Source of the DNA: a bacterium
GTDB taxonomy: Bacteria > Myxococcota_A > Polyangia > Nannocystales > Nannocystaceae
Direction of reading: 5' to 3'
Assembly: GCA_024742475.1 (NCBI GenBank)
Contig: JANSYI010000001.1
Coordinates: forward strand, 434,001-498,000
DNA length: 64,000 nucleotides
Both the position numbers and the translations under genes were made by a program. The notes under the pieces were generated by a model. It did not search any database. It saw only the letters and a program-made list of their open reading frames with translations, and had not been told where the DNA came from. Below are positions 26,028-34,532 of the stretch, piece after piece (the stretch's first letter is position 1; each line of letters starts with the position of its first letter).

Positions 26028-27476
26028 TCAGCCGTACTTGTCCATCAGCCCCTGCAGGTGGGGCGAGAGCGGCGGCAGGTGGGCCATCGGGTCGCGCGGC
26101 AGATCTCGACGGGGAAACTCGGGATACACGCGCTGCACCTCGTCCATGAAGTCGATGCCCATCTGCCCCATGAGCGCGAACTGCTGGGGGATGATCCGGC
26201 CGATGTCGTCGGAGATCTGCTCTCCGTCGTCCCAGAGGCGGCGGAGCATCGCGTAGACCTTCTCGCCAAGGTCGTCCTCGTCGACCTCGAGGAACAGCTC
26301 GGGGTGTCCCCGGTCGTTCATGAGGTTGCGGATGCGCTCGTCCATGGTGATGCCGCCCGAGGGCACCAGGCCCGGCATCGATGTGACCACGGCGTGAAAG
26401 CGCGAGCTGATCATCGCCGAGCAGCGACGCAGCACCGAGACCATGTCGAACATGTCGTAGTCGTCGCTGATGAACATCGGCGGCTTGATCGAGAGCCGCT
26501 CGGACAGCGCCTCGGCGGACTGCCGATCGACGCGCTCCATGCCCACGAGGATCGTGAACGCGTCCTCCTCTTGCAGGAAGCGCTCGAGGCCCTCGGCGAT
26601 GCCGTCGAGGTACGCGTGGTAGTTGAGGTCGGCCTCCTCGGAGCTGTGGTGGTAGTAGAACGAGCGGTAGTGCTCGCGCTTGTACTGACCCACCAGGCCC
26701 TGTGATGCCGCCTTGACGAGGTCGGGCTTCACGGGCCACCAAAACGGGTTGATCGGGCAGATGACGATGACCTTCTTCTTGCCGTCCCAGCCCTGCTCGC
26801 GCAGCAGCTGTTCACCACGCTCGGGCGCGGCGGGATCGAAGGTCCAGGCGGTGTCGGTCCCGCCCGTCGTGCGTACGCCGAGCCGACCCAACACCTCGCG
26901 CGAGGGGTTGTTGCGGCACTGCACCAGCGCGTGCTTGCAGTGCTTCTTCACGAAGTCCCGCAGCTGTGGCGTCATGGCCCCTGCCTCGGCGCCGTAGCCG
27001 ACCGCGAGCTTGTCCTCGACGGCCGCGATGCCCAGCGCCCCCGCCATCATGGTCGACAGCGCGTTGGCGAACTTCGACTTGAACATCGAGCCCTCGCACG
27101 CGATCACGCCGTGATGCTTGGGGCACTCGTCGTAGAGGAACTTCGGGAAGACCACGGGTAGCTCGACCTGGCGGACGGTGCGGAAATAGCCAGCCGTGCG
27201 GCCGAGGTTGACCGACATGATCGTCAGCTCGAGGTCGTCGTCGCCGACCACGTGGCGGAACTGCCGGATCATCTCCTCGACACGGACGTCCGCGCCCGTG
27301 TTCCGCGTTCCGACGTAGCCGGCGAGGCAGAGCTTGAGCGGCTTGCCGGGCTCCCAGGTCTCCTGGTCGACCCCCAGCGATCGCTTCATCGCCACGCCCT
27401 CGATGAAGCCGTTCATGACCTCCATCAGGACGTTGTCGGGGTCCAGCGCATCCTTGAATCGGCTCAGGAAGCCCAT
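26028..27476 (-). CDS. polysaccharide pyruvyl transferase family protein
   Basis: 482 residues. It matches the PS_pyruv_trans domain: N-terminal Rossmann-like half with CLAGYVGTRNTGADVRVEEMIRQF and a C-terminal half with SSRFHAVVTSMPGLVPS and an Asp/Glu-rich end. The family transfers pyruvyl ketals to sugars of exopolysaccharides or cell-wall polymers, often using phosphoenolpyruvate. No signal peptide, so it would act in the cytoplasm on lipid-linked sugars. No polysaccharide glycosyltransferase or polymerase gene is adjacent, so the acceptor is unknown. The neighbours are unrelated. Confidence 0.85.
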   Translation of the reverse strand: MGFLSRFKDALDPDNVLMEVMNGFIEGVAMKRSLGVDQETWEPGKPLKLCLAGYVGTRNTGADVRVEEMIRQFRHVVGDDDLELTIMSVNLGRTAGYFRTVRQVELPVVFPKFLYDECPKHHGVIACEGSMFKSKFANALSTMMAGALGIAAVEDKLAVGYGAEAGAMTPQLRDFVKKHCKHALVQCRNNPSREVLGRLGVRTTGGTDTAWTFDPAAPERGEQLLREQGWDGKKKVIVICPINPFWWPVKPDLVKAASQGLVGQYKREHYRSFYYHHSSEEADLNYHAYLDGIAEGLERFLQEEDAFTILVGMERVDRQSAEALSERLSIKPPMFISDDYDMFDMVSVLRRCSAMISSRFHAVVTSMPGLVPSGGITMDERIRNLMNDRGHPELFLEVDEDDLGEKVYAMLRRLWDDGEQISDDIGRIIPQQFALMGQMGIDFMDEVQRVYPEFPRRDLPRDPMAHLPPLSPHLQGLMDKYG

Positions 27477-27583
27477 AGACCGCGGAGGATAGAGGAATGC
27501 GGACGCCCAAGGGCCTTGTGTTCGCTCACACGCCCTGCGACGCCGCGATTGACCGGTTCGGCGGCCCCTCGCAGGATCGGAGG

Positions 27584-28144
27584 GTGCGCACCCGGCTCAC
27601 CGTCTCGTTTCTCCTCCTCGCCAGCTGCTCGTCGAGCCCCCCGCCCGCGCCGAGCGCTCCGCGGACACCGACCTCGCCCGAGGCGGAGCCCCCCACCGCC
27701 AACGCCACGCCGACCGAGGACGAGGACGAGGGCGAGACCGTCGGCCCGATCCGCGAAGGCATGAGCGCCGAGGCGGTCGTGGCGTTGCTCGGCGAGCCGA
27801 CCGAGAAGCCCAGCTTCGTGCTGATGGAAGCGACCGGCGAGTACGTCTCGGACTGGCCCTGGCCGAGCAAGGGGCTGACCCTGTCCATGATGGGCACCGA
27901 CGAGACCGGGGCTGGTGCGGCAGTCGGAGGCATCTCCTGCGACGAGTCTTGCGCGTTCGACCTCCCGCACGGACTGAAGATCGGCAGCACGCGCGCCGAG
28001 GTCGAGGCGGTCTACGGAGACGACTTCGACAAGGACTTCACCAACGAGAACACCTTCATCGCCGGCTCGGTGTACGGAGGTACCTTCTACGAGTTCGATG
28101 GCGACAAGGTCGTCGGCATCTTCATCGGGGCCGGCGCCGAGTAG
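27584..28144 (+). CDS. lipoprotein, possibly BamE/SmpA-like fold
   Basis: 186 residues. The start is set at the GTG at 27584 because it gives a lipobox (VRTRLTVSFLLLASC, Cys15) and sits after AGGATCGGAGG. A linker of about 40 residues (Pro/Thr/Glu) is followed by GPIREGMSAEAVVALLGEP, which looks like the repeated unit of small outer-membrane SmpA/OmlA (BamE-like) proteins; a second unit starts at LKIGSTRAEVEAVYGDDF. Two Cys (CDESC) may form a disulfide. Not clearly part of an operon; the next gene is on the opposite strand with no gap. Confidence 0.75.
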   Translation: MRTRLTVSFLLLASCSSSPPPAPSAPRTPTSPEAEPPTANATPTEDEDEGETVGPIREGMSAEAVVALLGEPTEKPSFVLMEATGEYVSDWPWPSKGLTLSMMGTDETGAGAAVGGISCDESCAFDLPHGLKIGSTRAEVEAVYGDDFDKDFTNENTFIAGSVYGGTFYEFDGDKVVGIFIGAGAE

Positions 28145-29170
28145 CTAGTCGCACGCCAGCGTCTTCATCGAGCGTTCGATGCGGGCTCGGTACCGAGACC
28201 TCTCGAACCGCTTCAGGTGCGCCTGCCAGTGCTCACACGCGGCAGGGGCGTCCTTCATACGACGCTCGAGGATGCGGCCGAGCTCGTAGCTCAACACCTC
28301 GGCGGTGCGGCGGGGCCAGCGACGCTTCAGCGCGTCTCGCAGCACGGTCGCCGCCTCGGCGTAGCGCCCCTCTCGACGGAATCGCTCCGCCTCTTCGATC
28401 ACCGGGCCGGCATCGCTGGACGCGGGCGCGTGCTCGGCCGCAGGCTTGGACCTCGGCGACGGCCGAACGGGTGCGGGTGCGGCCTCGTCCCGTGCAGGCT
28501 CGACCGCCGGGGCGACCGGCGGGACCGGAGCGGCCGTCCCCCCAAACCCGATGAGCTGCCCCGCGAAGATCGGCGTGACCTTGCCGGACTCGTCACGAAA
28601 CTCGAGCGCTCCCTCGTAGAGCTCGACCTCGGTGCGCGTTCCATCGACCACCACCCGAAAACGCGTACCGACGACCACGATCTCCCCCTGCGGGACGGCG
28701 ACGCGAATGGGTTCGCCGCGAACCTTCTCGACATCGAACAGCGCGGAACCGGTCCGCAGGTGCACGGTGCGGCCGGCGACCTCGAGCTCGGTGCCGTCGA
28801 TCGTGTCGATGGTCATCGACGGGGACCGGGTCGTGACCCTGCAGGCGCCGCGCGTCGTCGTCGTCTCGGCCGACTCAGCGCGACAGTCGTCTCCGGAGAC
28901 GAGCACCGCCATCTCGGGGCGAGCCTGCTCCGCTTCGGCGATGCTGGGCGTCGGCGTCGTCGACCAGCGCAGGAACAGCAGCACCAGCGCCGCGCCGGCG
29001 ACGAACGTGAGCATGGGCATCCAACCACCGCGACTGGGCTGCTCCAACGCGTCGAGCTCGCGAGACAGATGCCGTGCGACGCGACGCGAGGCAGCCTTGG
29101 ACATGCGCTCGTGGTGGAGCGCTTCGTCGGCGGCCGCGAGCCGCTCGAGCAGCTCTTGGCTACGTGCCAT
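28145..29170 (-). CDS. FecR-domain membrane protein (anti-sigma/sigma-regulator type)
   Basis: 341 residues. The N-terminal 45 residues are cytoplasmic (MARSQELLERLAAADEALHHERMS), and a single membrane helix lies near residues 52-68 (LTFVAGAALVLLFLRW). The periplasmic part carries the FecR domain at about 130-205 (LRTGSALFDVEKVRGEPIRVAVPQGEIVVVGTRFRV, listed as strand-rich pattern), then a Pro/Ala linker and a helical C-terminal repeat. It overlaps the upstream sigma factor gene by 11 bases, which places it as the regulator of that sigma factor. In the classical FecIR system such proteins relay a TonB-receptor signal; here no TonB receptor is seen, but an outer-membrane-like protein gene is the first of the three. 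Confidence 0.88.
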   Translation of the reverse strand: MARSQELLERLAAADEALHHERMSKAASRRVARHLSRELDALEQPSRGGWMPMLTFVAGAALVLLFLRWSTTPTPSIAEAEQARPEMAVLVSGDDCRAESAETTTTRGACRVTTRSPSMTIDTIDGTELEVAGRTVHLRTGSALFDVEKVRGEPIRVAVPQGEIVVVGTRFRVVVDGTRTEVELYEGALEFRDESGKVTPIFAGQLIGFGGTAAPVPPVAPAVEPARDEAAPAPVRPSPRSKPAAEHAPASSDAGPVIEEAERFRREGRYAEAATVLRDALKRRWPRRTAEVLSYELGRILERRMKDAPAACEHWQAHLKRFERSRYRARIERSMKTLACD

Positions 29171-29708
29171 CGCGGCCCTCCCACTCTTCGATTGCGGCCG
29201 TGGCTTTCTTGATCAGCTTGCAGACGTAGCTCTTGGAGACGCCGAGCACCTCGCCGATCTCGGCCTGCTCCATCCCGTCGAGGTGGTACATGCAGAACGC
29301 GAGGCGCTGCTTGGGGGCGAGCGCATCGACGAAATCGAACACCGCAAGGAGCCCCGCGCGGTGCTCCGCTCGGCGATCGTCCCGCGCGGCGCCACGCCGA
29401 CCGAGCAGCCAGCGAACGGCCGGCGACTCGGCCACCGCTTGGCGGCGCAGGCGACTCAGGCAGCAGTTGTGGGCGACGCGATAGAACCACCCGCCGAGGT
29501 CGTCGTCGTCGTCGAGCTCATCGATTCTCCGGCAGAGCTTGACGAAGACGTCCTGCACGATGTCCTCGGCCCACGCAGGGTCGCCGCGGCCGTATCGCAG
29601 CGCGAGTCGGTAGACCTCGTCGCGATGCCGACGGTAGAGCGCCCGCACCCGCGTCCGGGCGTCGACCTCTTCGTCGAAGAGCGCGAGCTTCCTCGAGTCC
29701 GTCGTCAC
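29160..29708 (-). CDS. ECF-type RNA polymerase sigma factor
   Basis: 182 residues from the GTG at 29708, which overlaps the stop of the upstream gene (GTGA). Region 2: RVRALYRRHRDEVYRLALRYG, DIVQDVFVKLCRRI and LGGWFYRVAHNCCLSRLRR, about residues 20-95. Region 4 helix-turn-helix at about 125-175: LAPKQRLAFCMYHLDGMEQAEIGEVLGVSKSYVCKLIKKA. It directs RNA polymerase to promoters of envelope or stress genes. The downstream partner is a FecR-domain protein (11-base overlap), which is expected to restrain or activate it. It sits in a three-gene unit with the outer-membrane protein gene at 29705-30973. Confidence 0.92.
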   Translation of the reverse strand: MTTDSRKLALFDEEVDARTRVRALYRRHRDEVYRLALRYGRGDPAWAEDIVQDVFVKLCRRIDELDDDDDLGGWFYRVAHNCCLSRLRRQAVAESPAVRWLLGRRGAARDDRRAEHRAGLLAVFDFVDALAPKQRLAFCMYHLDGMEQAEIGEVLGVSKSYVCKLIKKATAAIEEWEGRDGT

Positions 29709-30973
29709 GTGCCGACCTTTCGTCCGAACATGAACCCCGCCATGAGACCGAGGCGAAGCGGATGTCGACGCCAGATCTCCTCGCCGTCGAACGTGTGCGC
29801 GCGTCCGGGGCTCCATCCGGCCCGCAGCGACAGCTGCACCTCATGGTCCTTCCACACCGCGATCGCGGCGCCGAGCATGAGTTCACCCGAGAGCGAGACG
29901 TCGGTGCCACGGGACGAGCCTCCGTTCGCGCGAAGGAACCAGCGGTGAATGTCGACGCCGCCGAGCCCTCCTGTAATGAGGGCGAAGCGACCGACCGAGA
30001 CGGGGCGGACCTGCAGCCCAACAGAGGGAACCACCTCGACGACCTTCAAGGGATCCACGACGTTCACCGGGCGCACCTGCAGCTCGAACCATCCCTGCAC
30101 CCCCGGCTCGCGCCCGAGCGTCGCCGAGCCCAGGAGCAGCGGATCCACGTTCCTGATGCGGGCGAGCATGCCCACGCCCAGGCCACCCCGAAGGGTCCGA
30201 CGGCGGCGCCCCTTGGGGGCGGCTGTGGGTGCGGGCGCGCCTTCCAGCCCCGGCGGGCGCTCCTCGTCCTTCGTCGGAGGTGGTTGCGGGAGCTCGTCCG
30301 CCGACGGTTCGGGCTCGGGTTCGTCCTCGGCCTGGAGGTCCGCGATTGCCGCCTCGACGCGCTGGGTCGTCGAGGCGACGTGCACGGCATCGAACACGCT
30401 CGCGCCGGGCTCTTCCGCGGTCGCGCAGTCGGCCCCACCGTCGACGACCCAGACCCGTGCGTCTTCGGAGTCCTGTCGCTGTGCCGCGCAAACGCGAAGC
30501 TGCGCGTCCGCGCCCATCGGCACGAGTGTGGCCCCGGCCGCCAGGATGTCGACCGCGACCTGCGCAGCGAGCTCGGGTGTCGCACCGTCGTCGACCGCCA
30601 AAGCCACGGTGGCCGCCGACGCGGTCGGGGCGGGGCTCGGCTCGACGTCTTCGAGTGCGTCGAGCGAGCGGTGCAGCAGCTCGAGCCGGGTCACCGCCGG
30701 GTCGGACGACGTCTCCACCTGAAAACTCACCGAGGACGACCCCGTCGCCATTACGACCCAGCCAGCATCCTCGGCTGGACGCACCGACAGCTCGACCTGC
30801 GCGTGCTCGGCCGAGGCCGCGAGCGGGTATCCATCGGCCAGCAACCGGACGAGGAGCCAGTCCGTGAGCCCCTGATCCACGACGAGATGAACCGGCGGTC
30901 GGGCCTCGTCCTGAGGCGCCGACGGAGCCGCGGAGCTCGCCGCGCACAGCACCATTGGAAGCAAGAGCGTCAT
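29705..30973 (-). CDS. secreted envelope protein, probable outer-membrane component of a sigma/FecR unit
   Basis: 422 residues with a signal peptide (MTLLLPMVLCAASSAAPS). Residues 25-215 form a soluble part with no recognised domain; 215-260 is a Pro/Glu linker. The last 160 residues start with RRRRTLRGGLGVGMLARI and consist of alternating beta strands ending in GFMFGRKVGT, suggesting an outer-membrane beta-barrel. It is the first gene of a unit with an ECF sigma factor and a FecR protein; its stop overlaps the sigma start by four bases. It may take the place of the TonB-linked receptor of FecIR systems. The function is inference. Confidence 0.75.
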   Translation of the reverse strand: MTLLLPMVLCAASSAAPSAPQDEARPPVHLVVDQGLTDWLLVRLLADGYPLAASAEHAQVELSVRPAEDAGWVVMATGSSSVSFQVETSSDPAVTRLELLHRSLDALEDVEPSPAPTASAATVALAVDDGATPELAAQVAVDILAAGATLVPMGADAQLRVCAAQRQDSEDARVWVVDGGADCATAEEPGASVFDAVHVASTTQRVEAAIADLQAEDEPEPEPSADELPQPPPTKDEERPPGLEGAPAPTAAPKGRRRRTLRGGLGVGMLARIRNVDPLLLGSATLGREPGVQGWFELQVRPVNVVDPLKVVEVVPSVGLQVRPVSVGRFALITGGLGGVDIHRWFLRANGGSSRGTDVSLSGELMLGAAIAVWKDHEVQLSLRAGWSPGRAHTFDGEEIWRRHPLRLGLMAGFMFGRKVGT

Positions 30974-31011
30974 GCAGCGGGAGACTCGGCAAGAACCACG
31001 CGCGAAGCTGG

Positions 31012-31040
31012 GACCAGTTGCCTGGTCTCCGCGTTTTTTT
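31012..31040 (+). terminator. hairpin with T-run in the spacer before the haem lipoprotein gene
   Basis: GACCAG-TTGC-CTGGTC is followed by TCCGCG and seven T. It is shaped like an intrinsic terminator on the plus strand. It lies between divergent genes, so it would act in the leader of the 31143 gene (attenuation) or on an antisense transcript. Confidence 0.4.
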
Positions 31041-31142
31041 CAAGTCACCCTCGAACAAGCCCCCAGGCCGCATGACGTTTGCGTCGAGAATCTGGAAACT
31101 GGGGGCGGAGGTGCGCGTGGACAGGAGTGGAGCACCATCGAG

Positions 31143-32921
31143 ATGAGAACGAGAATCCCCATCCTCGCCCTGTCGATGCTCGCGGTACCCGCCTGCGAAG
31201 AAGTCGAACTGCCCCACCCACCTGGCTTCGAGCCTGTCGTGCGCGCGGCAAAGTCGCCCCCACTGCTGGGGGGCACGATGCTGGTCACGCGCGACGGACG
31301 TCTCGCCGTCATCTCCGACCCTCCGCGCGACTCGATCCACATCGTCGACCTCGATCGGTGGGAGGAGACGGCGACGATCGAGCTCGACGACGGCGCCCTA
31401 CCCTTCCGCGCCGCCGAAGACGACGACGGGCTCGTCCACGTCAGCCTGCGCGGCACGGGCACTCTGGCGACCGTCGATCCCCGGGCGGGACGCATCACCC
31501 GTACCACGAGCGTGTGTCCCAACCCCCGCGGCCTCGCCTTCGACGCAGACGCAGACGCGCTGCACGTCGCGTGCGCGGGCGGCCTGTTCGTCACGGTGCC
31601 GGGCGATGGCGGCTCACCCACGCAGCGTTTCGTCGCGCCCGATCTGCGCGACGTCTTCGTCGTCGATGGCCGCGTGTACACCACGCGGTTTCGGGCCGCG
31701 GAGATCTACGAGGTTCACGAGGACGGTTCGTCGTCCCTCAGCGGGTCCCCCATCTCCCTGGTCACGGGGCGTGCGTCACGAGAGCCGAGCACGGCGTGGC
31801 GCACGATCCCCGGACGCTTCGGGGGCTGGATCATGCTCCACCAGCAGGCGTCCACCGCCACGGTCCCTCCGTTCGAGGAGCCCGCCGAAGGGGCGCCCGG
31901 CGTCGACGATGGTGGGTACAGCGGATCGGATCCGTGCGATGGCGCCGTGCGACCCGCGCTCAGCGCCACGTTCGGCGACGAGGCGGTCCGAACCTCACCG
32001 GTCTTCACCCAAGTGGCGCTCGCGGTCGATGTGGCCGCCTCCCCCGACGGGCTCCATGCGGTCGTCGCCGTGCCCACGCAGCAGGGCCTGCCCGAGGAGT
32101 CGCTGCGCGTGTCCGTGTTCGAAGTCCCCCTCAACAGCCTCCGCTCCGAGCCCGAGGTCCGATGTGAAGAGCCCGAACCGATGCCGATCGACGACGACGT
32201 CGCCGCGGTCGCCTACCAGCCCGACGGCGCCGTGCTGGCGTGGGCACGAGATCGGCCGGTCCTCTATCGCGCGCGGCCAGGGAAGCCCACACAGCGGCTC
32301 ACGCTCTCCGGCGCCGACGCGACCGACACCGGCTTCGAGCTCTTCCACAACGACGCCGGTCAAGGGGTCGCGTGCGCGTCGTGCCACCCCGAGGGCGGGG
32401 AGGACGGCCGTACCTGGGTGTTCGAGGACCTCGGTCCCCGCCGAACGCAGCCGCTCAACGTCGGGCTCGAAGGCACCGCTCCATTCCACTGGAAGGGCGA
32501 CATGGAAGACATCCACATGATTGCGCGGCAGGTTCGCCAGAACGCGATGGGTGGCACCGAGCAGTCTCTAGAGCGCCAAGAGGCGCTGCGAGACTGGATG
32601 TTCTCGCTGCGTCCCCCCAACCCGCTGCGCTCCTCGAGCGACTCGAGCGCGGCGCAGGGCCAGCAGCTCTTCGAGTCCTTGGGCTGTGCGCGCTGCCACG
32701 CGGGCCCGAGCTTCACCTCCCCCGTGTCCACCGACCTCGGTCACGGCCCCCTTCAGACGCCCGCGCTCCGCGGGGTCGCGATGCGTGCCCCGTACATGCA
32801 CGACGCGCGCGCTCGAACCCTCGAGGAGGCCGTCGCCGACATGGTCGCGACCACCACCGATCGCGAACCCCTGGGCGACGCCGACGTCGATCTCCTCGTC
32901 GCCTACCTCGAATCGCTGTGA
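31143..32921 (+). CDS. lipoprotein with beta-propeller-like domain and dihaem cytochrome domain
   Basis: 592 residues from ATG MRTRIPILALSMLAVPAC, lipobox Cys18. Residues 30-400 carry repeated strand segments with PRDSIHIVDLDRWEE, SLRGTGTLATVDPRAG and SVCPNPRGLAFDADADALHVAC, as in YVTN-like beta propellers. The C-terminal 190 residues hold two c-type haem motifs (CASCH near residue 414 and CARCH near residue 517) and the segments LQTPALRGVAMRAPYMHDARARTLEEAV, typical of dihaem peroxidase/MauG-like proteins. It is probably a periplasm-facing or surface redox enzyme. The next gene starts 2 bases after its stop and is also a lipoprotein. Confidence 0.88.
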   Translation: MRTRIPILALSMLAVPACEEVELPHPPGFEPVVRAAKSPPLLGGTMLVTRDGRLAVISDPPRDSIHIVDLDRWEETATIELDDGALPFRAAEDDDGLVHVSLRGTGTLATVDPRAGRITRTTSVCPNPRGLAFDADADALHVACAGGLFVTVPGDGGSPTQRFVAPDLRDVFVVDGRVYTTRFRAAEIYEVHEDGSSSLSGSPISLVTGRASREPSTAWRTIPGRFGGWIMLHQQASTATVPPFEEPAEGAPGVDDGGYSGSDPCDGAVRPALSATFGDEAVRTSPVFTQVALAVDVAASPDGLHAVVAVPTQQGLPEESLRVSVFEVPLNSLRSEPEVRCEEPEPMPIDDDVAAVAYQPDGAVLAWARDRPVLYRARPGKPTQRLTLSGADATDTGFELFHNDAGQGVACASCHPEGGEDGRTWVFEDLGPRRTQPLNVGLEGTAPFHWKGDMEDIHMIARQVRQNAMGGTEQSLERQEALRDWMFSLRPPNPLRSSSDSSAAQGQQLFESLGCARCHAGPSFTSPVSTDLGHGPLQTPALRGVAMRAPYMHDARARTLEEAVADMVATTTDREPLGDADVDLLVAYLESL

Positions 32922-32923
32922 AC

Positions 32924-33649
32924 ATGCCGACCGCGCACCATCGATACTGGGTCCTCGCTGCCGCCATGATCGTGGCAGCGTGCACGACGAAGTCCATCGA
33001 ACACGGCACTCCCGGCGAGTCGGGCTTCGACACCGCCCTGCCCACCGCCACCGGCTTCGGTAGCTCGGGCGCCTTCGGCGACGAAGAAGGGAACTATCCC
33101 GAGCCCGCGACGACCCGCTGTGGCGACGTCATGGGCGACCTGCCCGCGATCTCCAACCTTCAATCTGCGTGGGCGGTCATCGCGGTCCCCGATGCGACCC
33201 GCGGCGGCGAGGACGTCCCGGCCGGCTCCGTGCTCCTGCGCCTCTCCGAAGACGTCATCAGCGACTGTGGCAGCACGCCGACCGAGGATTCCTTCGGCGG
33301 AAGCAGCGGGTTCTTCGTCGGAAGCAGCAGCACGACCGGCGGCGTCGAATCGACCACGGGCCCCGTTCAAGACGAAGCGGGTCGCGGGCTCGAGTTGATG
33401 TTGACCCCCGACGATCACGCCGTCGGGACCTACGCGCTGGGCGCCGCGGCCGACCTGACGACCTTCGGAGGCGGACCCAGCGAGGCGCCCGCCGAGGCGA
33501 CCCTCGAGCTGCTGCACGTCGATGACGACTGCGTCATCGGGACCATCCGCGGCCTCACCGGCGAGGACGGCGAGACCTTCATGGAGGGTGGCTTCGTGGC
33601 GCAAACGTGTCAGCGTCAGTGCATCCCGCACGACGGTCGGGCCTGCTGA
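32924..33649 (+). CDS. lipoprotein of unknown function, partner of the haem lipoprotein
   Basis: 241 residues from ATG MPTAHHRYWVLAAAMIVAAC (Cys20); a GTG at 32918 overlapping the previous stop is an alternative. The body contains an Asp/Gly-rich low-complexity stretch (about 25-60) and a compact domain with strands and Cys residues (CGDVMGDLPAIS, ISDCGSTPTED, CVIGTIRGL, CQRQCIPHDGRAC). No family recognised. Its start immediately after the dihaem gene stop suggests co-translation and an accessory role. Confidence 0.78.
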   Translation: MPTAHHRYWVLAAAMIVAACTTKSIEHGTPGESGFDTALPTATGFGSSGAFGDEEGNYPEPATTRCGDVMGDLPAISNLQSAWAVIAVPDATRGGEDVPAGSVLLRLSEDVISDCGSTPTEDSFGGSSGFFVGSSSTTGGVESTTGPVQDEAGRGLELMLTPDDHAVGTYALGAAADLTTFGGGPSEAPAEATLELLHVDDDCVIGTIRGLTGEDGETFMEGGFVAQTCQRQCIPHDGRAC

Positions 33650-33665
33650 CCGGGCGGTTGCACCA

Positions 33666-33690
33666 TGACGTACGCGTCGTGACCGTACGC
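33666..33690. promoter_or_regulatory. two tandem direct repeats in a spacer
   Basis: TGACGTACGC at 33666 and TGACCGTACGC at 33680 are near-identical and spaced by about 14 bases, between two plus-strand genes. They may be paired operator half-sites on one face of the helix for the downstream membrane-protein gene; this is only positional inference. Confidence 0.3.
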
Positions 33691-33748
33691 ATCACGAAAC
33701 CGTGGTGATCGAACGCAACGAGCCCGCGTTCCCTCCGTCTTTGGGGGC

Positions 33749-34258
33749 ATGAGCAGCTCGGTCCTCCTCGCGCACGTCGGTCCCATCGTCTGGTCGCTGG
33801 CGCTGGGGCTGCCCGCTGTGGGGCTGGCGCTCGGCTATCACCGCCGGGCCGGCACTCGAGAAGCTCGCTCCCGACGCGCCGTCGAGGCCGCGCGTGTCGC
33901 CATCGCGGCCGCACGGGTCGACGTCGCGTGGCGCAACCTCGACGCCGCGCTGATCCCCGACGCGTCCCTGTCGCCCGAGGCCGCTGCGGTCAACCGCAGC
34001 GTGCTGCATCAGGTCGAGCGGCTCGTCGACCCCGACATCGCCACCCAAGTCCGCCAGTGCCTGCAGCCGCTCGAGCACGCGTACACCCTCGTCGAGGGCG
34101 GCGGCCGCGGTGGAGGCGCGCTGGCCCGGGTCTCCATCCTGCAGCGGCTCATCGCCTCGCGCGGCGAAGCCCGACCCGACGTGCTCACGGCGCTGCACGA
34201 TCCCGCCGACGACACCCGGGACACGATCGAGGTGTCACCGGCGGCCATCGCCAGCTGA
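33749..34258 (+). CDS. small single-span membrane protein, unknown
   Basis: 169 residues. One N-terminal membrane helix near residues 10-30 (IVWSLALGLPAVGLALGYH), then a basic charged segment (RRAGTREARSRRAV) and a helical cytoplasmic domain with a TPR-like appearance (VDVAWRNLDAALIPDASLSPEA, VSILQRLIASRGE). No enzyme motif was seen. It is followed immediately by a minus-strand gene, so these two converge. Confidence 0.7.
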   Translation: MSSSVLLAHVGPIVWSLALGLPAVGLALGYHRRAGTREARSRRAVEAARVAIAAARVDVAWRNLDAALIPDASLSPEAAAVNRSVLHQVERLVDPDIATQVRQCLQPLEHAYTLVEGGGRGGGALARVSILQRLIASRGEARPDVLTALHDPADDTRDTIEVSPAAIAS

Positions 34259-34259
34259 G

Positions 34260-34499
34260 CTACGCGTCGTCCTCGTCGTCGCTCTGGGTCGGGTCCTCGC
34301 TGTCGAGTGCGTCCCAGCTCTGCTGGATGGCGGCGGCGATCAGGTCGGACTGGTCGCGCGTGGACTCGTCGAGCACGTCGACGTAGGCGGCCTGCGCCCC
34401 GTGGCTGTCGAAGTCGAAGCGGATCGTCTGCACGGACGGCGGCGCCTTCTTTCGGCGGGCCGACGCCTTGCGGACGGGCTTCTTTCGTGGCTTGGCCAT
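34260..34499 (-). CDS. small basic/acidic protein, partner of SIR2 gene
   Basis: 79 residues from ATG MAKPRKKPVRKA; an ATG five codons upstream (34514) is possible. The N-terminal 25 residues are very basic (KKPVRKASARRKKAP), the middle holds DFDSHGAQAAYVDVLDESTRDQSDLIAAAIQQSW, described here only as a helix-forming stretch, and the last ten residues are acidic (PTQSDDEDDA). It is charged at both ends like an interaction adaptor or nucleic acid-binding antitoxin. It lies 33 bases downstream of the SIR2 gene on the same strand. No family recognised. Confidence 0.65.
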   Translation of the reverse strand: MAKPRKKPVRKASARRKKAPPSVQTIRFDFDSHGAQAAYVDVLDESTRDQSDLIAAAIQQSWDALDSEDPTQSDDEDDA

Positions 34500-34532
34500 G
34501 ACTTCAGAGGACACTGTAGCACCCCGCGAGGT

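Noticed and set aside
29160..29816. Longer start of the ECF sigma factor at 29816
   Set aside because: The extra 36 residues are Arg/Gly-rich and overlap the upstream gene by over 110 bases; the GTG at 29708 with a GTGA junction is better.
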